From Streptomyces ortus (GTDB taxonomy: Bacteria; Actinomycetota; Actinomycetes; Streptomycetales; Streptomycetaceae), in contig NZ_JAIFZO010000002.1 in the NCBI RefSeq assembly GCF_026341275.1, positions 7,842,118 through 7,906,117 of the forward strand: 64,000 nt of DNA, in the 5' to 3' direction. Below the pieces are notes generated by a model. The model was not told where the DNA came from, did no database searches, and saw nothing but the letters and a program-made list of their open reading frames with translations. The first letter of the stretch is position 1. The number at the start of each line of letters is the position of its first letter. This document shows positions 32,468-40,852 of the stretch, in pieces. The translations under genes and the position numbers were made by a program.

Positions 32468-34417
32468 CTACCGTTCGCCGGCTCGCGCGGTCAGGGTGAA
32501 GGCCAGCAGGGCCGTCGTGGTGAAGTCCAGGGAGGGCTCCACGGTCTGCCAGGCGCCCACGTCGTCCAGGTAACGCGCGCCCTTGCCGTCGAAGTCGCTC
32601 CAGGCGCCGTCCGGCGGGGCCGCCGTGCACTTCTTCATCGTGGGAAAGCTGTTCAACTCCTCCAGCTTCGCGGCGGCGTTGGGGCCGTTGACGACCGCTC
32701 CCCGCAGAATGTCGCCCGTCCCGTCGAGGCTGCCCCTGAGGTTGGCGAGCTGGTGTTCCGGGCAGTGCGGGTAGACCTCGCCCGCACCGATCATGAAGCT
32801 GGTTCCCCAGGGGTTGGCGCCGAGGGCCCAGCCGCGCTGACGGCTCGCGAAGGCCGCGTACCGCGTGTCCCCGGTGGCGCGGGTGTAGAGCCGGGCCGTG
32901 GCCACCAGTCCGAAGGCGTGCGGGACGGCGTCGAAGTCGTCGTAGACGGCACCGGCGCCGAACGGGTCGTCCCCGGCGCGGTCGACCCCGTCCTCCACCT
33001 GGCGCCGCAGGTCCTCGAAGAGGTCCTCCGCCGCGATCCCGTGCGTCCGCCCGCCGTCCAGGACGGTGACCAGGTCCGCGTGGGCCAGGGCACTGACGTC
33101 CGCGACACCCAGGGTGCCCAGGACGTCGGAACGCAGATACGCCCCGGCCCAGCGGGCCGCGTCGTCGGCCCAGTCACTTTCCCGTTCGTCCCCGAGTGCC
33201 TGTGCGGCCAGGGCCAGTTCGGCGCCGCCGAACTCCATGTCGTCCTGCCAGGAGTCCTCGGGATAGAAGTTCCCCGGGATCGCGGTCAGGGGCGGCTCGT
33301 CGGGATCGGGGGCGGTGTCGGCCAAGGCGTAGACGGCGGCTGCCTTGTCCAGCCACTCCCGGGCCCGCTCGGGGTCGTCGGGGGCCGCGCGCTGCGCGGC
33401 GAGGGCGAAGGCCGCGGCCACCCGCCCCGCCAGACTGGCGCTGACCCCCTCGCCCGGCTCGGCCGCGCGGAAGACCGGCCGGTGCTTGATCGTGTAGTCC
33501 GGGTCGCCGGGCGACACGTCGAGCCGGTCGTCGGCCTCAGGCAGCCGCCACACGTCGTGATCCGTCCGTACGGCGTCGTTGCCCGCTCCGATGCCGACCT
33601 GCGTGTAGAGGGTCTCGGTGTCGCCGTCCCACATCTTGTCCAGCCAGGCCAGCCCGTGCGAGGCCTCGGCGGACAGCTCCGGCATCCCGGGCAGGTCCCG
33701 CTCTGCGAGCAGGAGTTCGGCCACCGAGTAGGAGGTGGTGCCGGTGAACTTGAGGAAGTCCCCCGCGTCGAACCAGCCGCCCGAGACGTCGACCCGCTCC
33801 CCGGCCGGGGTCAGCTCCTCGTCGAGCAGTTCGGTGCCCTCCTCGTCGTACTCCGGCGTCTCGTAGACGGTCGCGTCCTGGTCGGCCAGGTGCGAGGGGC
33901 CGTGCCGCAGGGCGTTGCGGGGGTCGCCGGTGAACACCTCGGCCCCGTCGCGCTGTGCCTGGAGGAAACGCACGTTGTCGCGTACGAGCGGGGTCATCAG
34001 TTCGCGCGCTCCGGCGACCCGGAAGGCGGGCGAGCGGCCGGTAGCACTGCCGGTCAGGACGAGGCGGTAGGTGCCGGGCGTGTTCAGCGCGGAGAGGTCG
34101 ACGGCGCGCACCGACGGGTACGTGCCGTTCCAGCGGCCGGTGACGGCTCCGAGCCTCCCCGCCGTGACCACGTCGCCGGATCCGGCGACGACGACCTTGA
34201 AGCGCGCTCCCGCGAGCGCTGCCGCGGGCCCCATGACGTAGGCCCGTTTCGGCTCGCCGCGCGCGTAGCCGACCTGGTCGACCCGGACGGCCACCTCGGT
34301 CGAGGGAGGCCCGCCGTCGCCGAAGGGCAGCGAGCCGTGCAGGCCCGCGGCGACGAGCAGGGTGCCGAGTCCCGCGGCTGCGACGACCAGCAGCCGGGGT
34401 GTGCGCGCAGAGTTCAT
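32468..34417 (-). CDS. Exported or membrane-anchored GH9 cellulase-like glycosidase
   Basis: 649 residues. A hydrophobic N-terminus (LLVVAAAGLGTLLVAAGLHGSL) acts as signal peptide or anchor. An Ig-like CelD_N domain (VAVRVDQVGYARGEPKRAYVM to about 150) precedes the (alpha/alpha)6 catalytic domain with DVSGGWFDAGDFLKFTGTTSYSV (nucleophile-activating Asp pair), WGTSFMIGAGEVYPHCPEHQLA, and VEPSLDFTTTALLAF, which holds the probable general-acid Glu. The tail differs from the usual NEVAxDYNA sequence, so the preferred substrate may not be cellulose (some GH9 are exo-glucosaminidases). A two-component system lies 96 nt upstream on the same strand. Confidence 0.8.
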   Translation of the reverse strand: MNSARTPRLLVVAAAGLGTLLVAAGLHGSLPFGDGGPPSTEVAVRVDQVGYARGEPKRAYVMGPAAALAGARFKVVVAGSGDVVTAGRLGAVTGRWNGTYPSVRAVDLSALNTPGTYRLVLTGSATGRSPAFRVAGARELMTPLVRDNVRFLQAQRDGAEVFTGDPRNALRHGPSHLADQDATVYETPEYDEEGTELLDEELTPAGERVDVSGGWFDAGDFLKFTGTTSYSVAELLLAERDLPGMPELSAEASHGLAWLDKMWDGDTETLYTQVGIGAGNDAVRTDHDVWRLPEADDRLDVSPGDPDYTIKHRPVFRAAEPGEGVSASLAGRVAAAFALAAQRAAPDDPERAREWLDKAAAVYALADTAPDPDEPPLTAIPGNFYPEDSWQDDMEFGGAELALAAQALGDERESDWADDAARWAGAYLRSDVLGTLGVADVSALAHADLVTVLDGGRTHGIAAEDLFEDLRRQVEDGVDRAGDDPFGAGAVYDDFDAVPHAFGLVATARLYTRATGDTRYAAFASRQRGWALGANPWGTSFMIGAGEVYPHCPEHQLANLRGSLDGTGDILRGAVVNGPNAAAKLEELNSFPTMKKCTAAPPDGAWSDFDGKGARYLDDVGAWQTVEPSLDFTTTALLAFTLTARAGER

Positions 34418-34513
34418 GCGTCCACCGTGCCGGAGCCCGCATGAGAGGAAGATGAGGAGGGGTGGGTGGGGCGGAGGCGCGGGGGTACGGGTTCGGCCTG
34501 TGGCGCCGGGCGG

Positions 34514-35809
34514 TTACGGAGCCGGAGGCGTCCGGGGTGGGTGTTCCGGGAGCCGGAGTTCGGCGACCAGGCCGCCGCCGGGCGCGTCCGTGAGGTGGAC
34601 GGTGCCGTGGTGCAACTCCGCGACCCAGCGGACGATGGCGAGGCCGGCACCCGTCCCGGGGGTGGCGTCCGACGCCGACCCGGCTCCGGTGACCCCCCGC
34701 CCGAAGACCCGCTCGCGGTCCGCGAGGGGTACACCCGCTCCGTGGTCACGGACCTGTACGAGCCCCGGAGTGACGGTGACCTCCACCGGCGAACCCGCCG
34801 GACCCCCGTGCCGCTGGGCGTTCTCCACCAGGTTCCGTACCGCCTGGGCCAGCAGGTCGGGGTCCGCGGGCACCACCACCGGTTCGGCGGTGACCGTGAC
34901 GCTCCCGTGCTCCGGCAGTTCCTCGACCGTGGTCTCCACCAACTGGTCGAGGCGCAGGGGCACCAGCTCGACCCGCTGCGTACCGGCCTCCGTGCGCGCC
35001 CTGGCCAGCAGCCCGGTGACCAGCCGGCTCAACCGGTCCACCAGCCGCACCGTCTGCTCGGAGGAACCGTCCCGCTCTGCCACCAGCCGCAACGTCGCCA
35101 GCGGTGTCCGCAGTTCGTGCGCCGCCTCGGCCAGGAACTGCTCCTGCCGGCCCAGCGCGACGAGAGCGGGACGCATGGCCCGGCCGGACAGCAGATGGCC
35201 GACGGCCGCCGCGCAGCACACCAGGGCCGTACAGCCGAGGGCCAGCCAGCGCACGAGCAGGTCGTGATCGTGCTCGCTGCGCGCCAGTGCCGTGCCGACC
35301 AGCACGGCCGCGCCGATCCGGTCGCCGTCCCAGACGGGAGCCGCCGCCCACCTCAGCCGCTCGCCCTTCTCGGAGGGGGCGCTGAGGACGACGGTCTCCT
35401 GCTCCTCCAGGACGTCCTGCCAGACATGGTCGAGCCAGTCCTCGCGAGGCAGGGCCGACCGGGCGGGAACGACGTTCCACACCGACGGCGTTTCTCCCGG
35501 GGCGACCTCCAGGACGGCCAGCACCTCGGCGCTGCGGGCGAGTTCGTCCTCGCGCAGCGGCTCCAGGTGCAACGCGCCGTCGTCGAACCAGACCGCCCGC
35601 GACAGACCGACCGCCCGGCCGTCGACCTCGTGGTCGAGGCCGGACCGGCGGGACTCGGCATCGATGCGGACGGCGACGGTGGCGAGTACCACCAGACAGG
35701 CCGCCGTCGTCCCGGCGAAGAGGAGCGTCATCGACCGGCGGGTGCGTTTCAGCCGGGCGACGGCCGGCGACACGGAGGACGTGGCCGCCGGGCGGCGGAG
35801 GCGGATCAC
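34514..35809 (-). CDS. Two-component sensor histidine kinase
   Basis: 431 residues. N-terminal TM (LLFAGTTAACLVVLATVAV, about 28-46), an extracytoplasmic sensor region of about 130 residues (SRRSGLDHEVDGRAVGLSRAVW...), second TM (LLVRWLALGCTALVCCAAAVGHLL), then HisKA with FLAEAAHELRTPLATLRLVAE and an ATPase domain with QAVRNLVENAQRHGG (N box) and GTGAGLAIVRWVAELHHG (G box). A full HAMP is not obvious. The GTG at 35809 overlaps the response-regulator stop (GTGA). Signal unknown. Confidence 0.9.
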   Translation of the reverse strand: MIRLRRPAATSSVSPAVARLKRTRRSMTLLFAGTTAACLVVLATVAVRIDAESRRSGLDHEVDGRAVGLSRAVWFDDGALHLEPLREDELARSAEVLAVLEVAPGETPSVWNVVPARSALPREDWLDHVWQDVLEEQETVVLSAPSEKGERLRWAAAPVWDGDRIGAAVLVGTALARSEHDHDLLVRWLALGCTALVCCAAAVGHLLSGRAMRPALVALGRQEQFLAEAAHELRTPLATLRLVAERDGSSEQTVRLVDRLSRLVTGLLARARTEAGTQRVELVPLRLDQLVETTVEELPEHGSVTVTAEPVVVPADPDLLAQAVRNLVENAQRHGGPAGSPVEVTVTPGLVQVRDHGAGVPLADRERVFGRGVTGAGSASDATPGTGAGLAIVRWVAELHHGTVHLTDAPGGGLVAELRLPEHPPRTPPAP

Positions 35810-36513
35810 GTCCGCGCCTCCGCGGCCCGCCCCTGGTCGGTACCGTCCGGGTCGGTGCCCTCCAGCCGGTAGCCGGCGCCGCGTACCGTTCCGATCGGGT
35901 CGGGCGGTCCGAGCCGGCGTCGCAGCTGGCCGATCAGGACGTCCACCACGTTGGACATGGGCTCGCTCGCCTCGTCCCAGCAGCTCTCGATCAGCTCGGT
36001 GCGCGTGACCACCTGACCCGCGCGCAGCAGCAGCACCTCCAGCACCGCGAACTCCTTGGCGGAGAGGCTGAGCAGCACTCCGGCGCGGGACACCCGGCGC
36101 CTCGGCAGATCCATCTCCAGGTCGCCCGCCCGCAGGACCGGCAACCGCGCGGGCTGCTCCCTGCGGCACAGCGCACGCACCCGGACGACCAGTTCGGCGA
36201 AGGCGAAGGGCTTGACCAGGTAGTCGTCCGCCCCGTGCTCGAAGCCGGCCACCCGGTCGCTCACCGAGTCCAGCGCCGTCAGCAGCAGGAAGGGCAGCGC
36301 CGACCCCTTGCGCCGGTGTGCGGCGAGCAGCGTGAGCGAGTCACCGTCCGGGACCGAGCGGTCGGCCACGACACAGTCGTAGCCGTTGACGGAGAGTTTG
36401 AGGTCGGCCTCGGCCAGCGTCCGCGCGAGGTCCACGGCGAACCCGGCCTCCCGCAGCCGAGCTGCGACGACGGGCCCCAACTCGGGATCGTCCTCCACGA
36501 CCAATACGCGCAT
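35806..36513 (-). CDS. OmpR/PhoB-family response regulator
   Basis: 235 residues. Receiver domain MRVLVVEDDPELGPVVA with acidic pocket, phospho-acceptor Asp in DCVVADRSVPDGDS, conserved Thr in LLLTALDS and Lys in YLVKPFAFAEL. The C-terminal winged helix includes LSAKEFAVLEVLLLRAGQVVTRTELIESCWDE and VDVLIGQLRRRLG...IGTVRGAGYRLE. Transcribed ahead of the kinase with overlapping stop/start codons. The GH9 gene behind the kinase is a plausible target. Confidence 0.93.
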   Translation of the reverse strand: MRVLVVEDDPELGPVVAARLREAGFAVDLARTLAEADLKLSVNGYDCVVADRSVPDGDSLTLLAAHRRKGSALPFLLLTALDSVSDRVAGFEHGADDYLVKPFAFAELVVRVRALCRREQPARLPVLRAGDLEMDLPRRRVSRAGVLLSLSAKEFAVLEVLLLRAGQVVTRTELIESCWDEASEPMSNVVDVLIGQLRRRLGPPDPIGTVRGAGYRLEGTDPDGTDQGRAAEART

Positions 36514-36616
36514 GACCTGGAGCCTAGACGCTGCCGACGCCGGGTCCACGGCGGGTCCGGCCCGCGTACCCGCGCGCAGGTGCGCAGGTCGGGGCCCCGT
36601 AAAGTGCGTTCCTGTT

Positions 36617-36691
36617 GCCCGTCCCGCAACCCCGTCCCGAAACCCGTCGCGACAGCCGTCCCGACACCCGTTCGTGAGACCCCTCGCGACC
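36617..36691. repeat. Degenerate 12-13-bp CCCGTCCCGAMA tandem repeats upstream of cobL
   Basis: About six variants of CCCGTCCCG(A/C)AA/CA follow one another (for example CCCGTCCCGCAA, CCCGTCCCGAAA, CCGTCCCGACA). They lie between the response-regulator promoter region and cobL. Other frames are not convincing as coding. Confidence 0.65.
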
Positions 36692-36718
36692 CGCCGCCGA
36701 ATTCCGAGGTGCCGAGCA

Positions 36719-38071
36719 GTGACCCCCGCACGACCTGGACCGCAGCCCGCCGTCACCGTCGTCGGGATCGGGGCCGACGGCTGGGAAGGCCTGCCGGAAC
36801 CCTCCCGTACGGCGCTTCGCGACGCCGAGGTCCTGATCGGGGGAGCGCGCCAGCTGGACCTGCTGCCACCGGAGTGCCCCGGGGAACGGATCACCTGGCC
36901 CTCGCCCCTGCGCCCCGCCGTCCCCGCCCTCCTCGCGGCGCATTCCGGCCGCCGGATCGCCGTGCCCGCCAGCGGCGACCCGATGTTCTACGGCATCGGC
37001 CGCACCCTCACCGAGGTGCTCGGCGAGGTCCACGACGACGGACCAGGCGCACTGCGCGTCCTGCCGCACCCCTCCTCCGTCTCCCATGCCGCCGCGCGCC
37101 TCGGCTGGCCCGTGGAGGACGTCGAGGTCGTCACCCTGGTCGGCCGGCCCGCCGCCCGCCTCGCCGCAGCCCTGCACGACGGTCGACGGCTCCTCGTGCT
37201 CAGCGCGGACGCCGGCACCCCCGCCGAGGTCGCCGCCCTGCTGCGCGACCGCGGCTTCGGCCCCAGCCGGATGCGGGTCCTTGAACAGCTCGGCGGCGCG
37301 AAGGAACGTACGACGGGCGAGGCGACCGCCGACGACTGGGCACGCCCGTCCGGCGACCCCCTCAACATCGTCGCCGTCGAGTGCCGGCGGGCCCCGGACG
37401 CCCTGCGGCTCGGTGCCGTACCGGGGCTGCCGGACGAGGCGTACGAGCACGACGGGCAGCTCACCAAGCGGCATGTCCGCGCCGCCACGCTCGGCGCGCT
37501 CGCTCCCGCGCCCGGCGAACTGCTGTGGGACATCGGCGGCGGCTCGGGTTCGATCGCGATCGAGTGGCTGCGTACGCACCGCTCGTGCCGGGCGGTCACC
37601 GTCGAACGCGACCCGGCACGGGCCGAGCGGATCACCCGCAACGCCGACCGGCTCGGCGTGCCGGGGCTACGGGTCGTCACCGGTGCCGCGCCCGCCGTCC
37701 TGGCCGAACTCCCGCCGCCCGACGCCGTGTTCATCGGCGGCGGGCTCACCGCGCCCGGCCTGCTCGACGCGTGCTGGCAGGCGCTGCCGGCGGGCGGACG
37801 GCTGGTCGCCAACACCGTGACCCTGGAGTCCGAGGCCCTGCTCGCCGACGCCTACCGGCGCCACGGCGGTGAGCTGGTGCGGCTCGCGGTCGCGCACGCC
37901 GTGCCGGTGGGCGGCTTCACCGGCTGGCGGCAGTCGATGCCGGTGACCCAGTGGGCCGTACAGAAGCCCGTACAGACGCCCGTACAGAAGCCCGTACGAA
38001 AACCTGTGCAGGAGTCCTTGGAGCAGACCGCGCAGAAGACAGCCGACGATCCCGCAGGAGCAGACAGATGA
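36719..38071 (+). CDS. cobL: Precorrin-6Y C5,15-methyltransferase (decarboxylating), CbiE-CbiT fusion
   Basis: 450 residues. The N-terminal CbiE tetrapyrrole methylase domain (1 to about 200) has VTVVGIGADGWEGLP and VPASGDPMFYGIGRTL. The C-terminal CbiT domain (about 225-410) has LLWDIGGGSGSIAIEWLR, FIGGGLTAPGLLDACW and the closing GFTGWRQSMPVTQW. It methylates C5 and C15 and decarboxylates the acetate side chain of ring C. The GTG start at 36719 lacks a strong ribosome site but begins the conserved domain. After residue 413 a Val-Gln-Lys-Pro repeat tail extends about 36 residues beyond the conserved end. Overlaps cobM by 4 nt. Confidence 0.93.
   Translation: MTPARPGPQPAVTVVGIGADGWEGLPEPSRTALRDAEVLIGGARQLDLLPPECPGERITWPSPLRPAVPALLAAHSGRRIAVPASGDPMFYGIGRTLTEVLGEVHDDGPGALRVLPHPSSVSHAAARLGWPVEDVEVVTLVGRPAARLAAALHDGRRLLVLSADAGTPAEVAALLRDRGFGPSRMRVLEQLGGAKERTTGEATADDWARPSGDPLNIVAVECRRAPDALRLGAVPGLPDEAYEHDGQLTKRHVRAATLGALAPAPGELLWDIGGGSGSIAIEWLRTHRSCRAVTVERDPARAERITRNADRLGVPGLRVVTGAAPAVLAELPPPDAVFIGGGLTAPGLLDACWQALPAGGRLVANTVTLESEALLADAYRRHGGELVRLAVAHAVPVGGFTGWRQSMPVTQWAVQKPVQTPVQKPVRKPVQESLEQTAQKTADDPAGADR
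37958..38010 (+). repeat. 12-bp tandem repeat encoding a VQKP tail on CobL
   Basis: GTACAGAAGCCC recurs at 37958, 37970 (one change), 37982 and in decayed form at 37994 and 38006. It encodes VQKP-VQTP-VQKP-VRKP, a non-conserved extension of CobL. Confidence 0.85.
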
Positions 38072-38817
38072 CCGTGTACTTCATCGGCGCCGGACCCGGT
38101 GCCGCCGACCTGATCACGGTGCGCGGCGCCCGTACGCTCGCCGCCTGCCACGTCTGCCTGTACGCGGGCAGCCTGGTCCCGCGTGAACTGCTGGCGGAAT
38201 GCCCGCCGGACGCCCGTCTGATCGACACCGCGCGGCTCGACCTCGACCAGATCATCGCCGAGACGGTCCGCGCGCACGAGGAGGGGCACGACGTGGCCCG
38301 GCTGCACTCCGGCGACCCGTCGGTGTTCAGCGCGATGGCCGAGCAGATGCGGCGGCTGGACGCGGCCGGGGTGCCGTACGAGGTCGTCCCCGGTGTGCCC
38401 GCCTTCGCCGCCGCCGCTGCCGCCCTGAAGCGGGAGCTGACCGTGCCGACCGTCGGACAGACGGTCGTCCTCACCCGCGTCGCCCACAGCGCCACCCCGA
38501 TGCCGGAGGGGGAGGACCTGGCCACCCTCGGCCGCAGCGGCGCGCTCATCGTGCTGCACCTCGCCGCCCGGTACGCGGACCGGGTGGTCGACGAGCTGCT
38601 TCCGCACTACGGCGCCGACTGTCCCGCGGCGGTCGTCGCCTACGCCTCCCGGCCCGACGAGCTGGTCATCCGCGGCAGGCTCGACGAGATCGCCGGCAAG
38701 GTGAAGGAGGCGGGCGTGCTGCGGACCGCCGTCATCATGGTCGGCCGGACCCTGGGCGCTGAGCAGTTCCGCGACAGCCACCTGTACTCGGCCGACCGCG
38801 AACGCCATGCCTGCTGA
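38068..38817 (+). CDS. cobM: Precorrin-4 C11-methyltransferase
   Basis: 249 residues, single tetrapyrrole methylase domain. VYFIGAGPGAADLITVRG at the N-terminus, VCLYAGSLVP, RLHSGDPSVFSAMAEQM (SAM loop) and GVPAFAAAAAALKRELTVP are CobM/CbiF signatures. It adds the methyl group at C11. ATG 38068 overlaps the cobL stop (ATGA), with GCAGGAG upstream, so the two are co-translated. It ends 34 nt before the converging cbiD stop. Confidence 0.95.
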   Translation: MTVYFIGAGPGAADLITVRGARTLAACHVCLYAGSLVPRELLAECPPDARLIDTARLDLDQIIAETVRAHEEGHDVARLHSGDPSVFSAMAEQMRRLDAAGVPYEVVPGVPAFAAAAAALKRELTVPTVGQTVVLTRVAHSATPMPEGEDLATLGRSGALIVLHLAARYADRVVDELLPHYGADCPAAVVAYASRPDELVIRGRLDEIAGKVKEAGVLRTAVIMVGRTLGAEQFRDSHLYSADRERHAC

Positions 38818-38851
38818 TGCCGCGTGAGCACGCCCTGACGTCGTGGGGCGC

Positions 38852-40024
38852 TCAGGCCACCGTGCTGCGCCCCACCACCGTGCCCGCCCGGTCGACGCAG
38901 ATGACGTCGACCGCGACCGGCGCCCCCCGCAGCACGGCCAGTGCCTCGTCGCGCGCGGTCGTCGCGACGAGGTCGCCCAGCGGCACCCCGGCCGCCATGC
39001 ACAGCTGGAGGGCGGCCAGACCGGTGTTGGCCCCGGCCACCTCAGCGGCGAGTGACTCGTCCGCGCCGCCGCGCCGGGCCAGTTCGGCGAGGAACCCCTT
39101 GTCGACCTGGGAGCGGCCGGAGTGCAGGTCCAGATGTCCCGCGGCCAGCTTGGACAGCTTGGCGAAGCCGCCGCAGACGGTCAGCCGGTCGACGGGATGC
39201 CGGCGGATGTACTTGAGCACCGCGCCCGCGAAGTCGCCCATGTCGAGCAGCGCGTCCTCGGGAAGCCGGTACTCGGCGACGACCGTCCTCTCCGACGTCG
39301 ATCCCGTGCACCCGGCGACATGCGTACGCCCCGCCGCCCGCGCCACGTCCACACCCCGCCGGATCGAGTCGATCCAGGCCGAGCACGAGTACGGCACCAC
39401 GATGCCCGTGGTGCCGAGGATGGACAGACCGCCGAGGATGCCGAGCCGCGGGTTCCAGGTGGAGCGGGCGATCTCCTCGCCGTGGTCGACCGAGACGGTG
39501 ATCTCGACATCGCCGGTGCCGCCGTGCCGGGCCGCGGCCTCGGCGACGTGCTCGCTCATCATCCGGCGGGGGACCGGGTTGACGGCGGGCTCACCGACGG
39601 CCAGCGGCAGGCCGGGCCGGGTGATCGTGCCCACCCCCGGGCCCGCCCGGAACACCACCCCGGCGCCCACGGGCAGCCGCCGGACCGTGGCCCGGACCAG
39701 CGCGCCGTGCGTGACATCGGGGTCGTCGCCCGCGTCCTTCACGATCCCGGCCATCGCGTACGTGTCCGTCAGCTCCTCGGCCGCGAGCGCGAACGACGGC
39801 GTCTGCCCTCGGGGCAGCGTGATGGTCACCGGGTCGGGGAACTCCCCGGTCAGCAGCGCGGTGTACGCGGCGGTCGTGGCCGCGGTCGCACAGGCGCCGG
39901 TGGTCCAGCCGGGCCGCAGCCCGGTGTGTTTGAGTTGGGCGCCGCGCCCGCCCTTCGCCTCGCCCACGTCGGCACCGACACCGAGACCGGTGTCAGCACC
40001 GGCACCTTGCTCTTCGCTGTTCAT
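38852..40024 (-). CDS. cbiD: (Cobalt-)precorrin-5B C1-methyltransferase
   Basis: 390 residues. LRPGWTTGACATAATTAAYTALL near residue 41, ARSTWNPRLGILGGLSILGTTGIVVPYS, GCTGSTSERTV and LTVCGGFAKLSKLAAGHLDLHSGRSQVD are CbiD hallmarks. CbiD methylates C1 in the early-cobalt (anaerobic) pathway, in place of the structurally unrelated CobF of the aerobic pathway. Here it sits among aerobic-type genes (cobG, cobN). An N-terminal Gly/Ala/Asp-rich stretch of about 30 residues precedes the domain. ATG 40024 is divergent from cobK, with only 18 nt between the two starts. Confidence 0.95.
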   Translation of the reverse strand: MNSEEQGAGADTGLGVGADVGEAKGGRGAQLKHTGLRPGWTTGACATAATTAAYTALLTGEFPDPVTITLPRGQTPSFALAAEELTDTYAMAGIVKDAGDDPDVTHGALVRATVRRLPVGAGVVFRAGPGVGTITRPGLPLAVGEPAVNPVPRRMMSEHVAEAAARHGGTGDVEITVSVDHGEEIARSTWNPRLGILGGLSILGTTGIVVPYSCSAWIDSIRRGVDVARAAGRTHVAGCTGSTSERTVVAEYRLPEDALLDMGDFAGAVLKYIRRHPVDRLTVCGGFAKLSKLAAGHLDLHSGRSQVDKGFLAELARRGGADESLAAEVAGANTGLAALQLCMAAGVPLGDLVATTARDEALAVLRGAPVAVDVICVDRAGTVVGRSTVA

Positions 40025-40042
40025 GAACGGACCCGGATCTCC

Positions 40043-40810
40043 ATGCACGTACTGATTCTCGGCGGAACGACCGAAGCCCGGCGGCTGGCCGGGCTCCTGC
40101 ACGGTACCCCCGGCCTGGCACTGACCAGCTCCCTGGCCGGGCGGGTCGCCAACCCCCGGATGCCGCCTGGCGAGGTCCGCGTCGGCGGTTTCGGCGGGGC
40201 GGAGGGGATGGCCGCGTGGCTGCGCGAGCACGCGGTGGACGTGCTCGTCGACGCCACCCATCCCTTCGCCGGCACGATCAGTTTCAACGCGGCGAGCGCC
40301 GCGGCCCTCGCCCAGGTTCCGCTGCTCGCGCTCCGCCGACCCGGCTGGGACCCGGTCGAGGGCGACGCCTGGCACGAGGCCGGTTCGCTGGAGGCGGCGG
40401 CGCGGCTGCTGCCCGGGCTCGGCAGGCGCGTCTTCCTGACCACCGGCCGCATGGGCCTGGCCGCGTTCGCGCACCTGGACGACCTGTGGTTCCTCGTACG
40501 GTCCGTCGACGCGCCGGAGCCCCCGTACCCGGCCCGTATGGAGGTGCTGCTCGACCGGGGCCCCTTCACCCTCGACGGGGAGCGTGAGCTGTTGCGCCGC
40601 CACCGCGTCGACGTCCTGGTGACCAAGGACAGCGGGGCCGCCGCCACGGCTCCGAAACTGACGGCGGCGCGGGAGGCGGGGGTCCCGGTGATCGTGGTCC
40701 GCAGGCCGCCGGTCCCCGAGGGCGTCCCCGAGGTCGCCACCCCCGAGGCGGCGGCCCGCTGGGTCATGCGGCACCCCGTGCCGGGCGCCCCTCCGCGGAA
40801 CACCCCGTAG
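40043..40810 (+). CDS. cobK: Precorrin-6A reductase
   Basis: 255 residues. HVLILGGTTEARRLAGLL at the N-terminus, VDVLVDATHPFAGTISFNAA, VFLTTGRMGLAAFAHL, RMEVLLDRGPFTLDGE, DVLVTKDSGAAATAPKLTAAREAGVPVIVVRRP are the CobK/CbiJ motifs. It reduces precorrin-6A to dihydro-precorrin-6 with NADPH. The start at 40043 has GGATCT upstream (weak). It is monocistronic between two minus-strand cob operons, sharing a tight 18-bp divergent spacer with cbiD. Confidence 0.94.
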   Translation: MHVLILGGTTEARRLAGLLHGTPGLALTSSLAGRVANPRMPPGEVRVGGFGGAEGMAAWLREHAVDVLVDATHPFAGTISFNAASAAALAQVPLLALRRPGWDPVEGDAWHEAGSLEAAARLLPGLGRRVFLTTGRMGLAAFAHLDDLWFLVRSVDAPEPPYPARMEVLLDRGPFTLDGERELLRRHRVDVLVTKDSGAAATAPKLTAAREAGVPVIVVRRPPVPEGVPEVATPEAAARWVMRHPVPGAPPRNTP

Positions 40811-40852
40811 GGACGCGGGGAACGGCGCGGCGCACCCCCGGCGGAGCCGACC

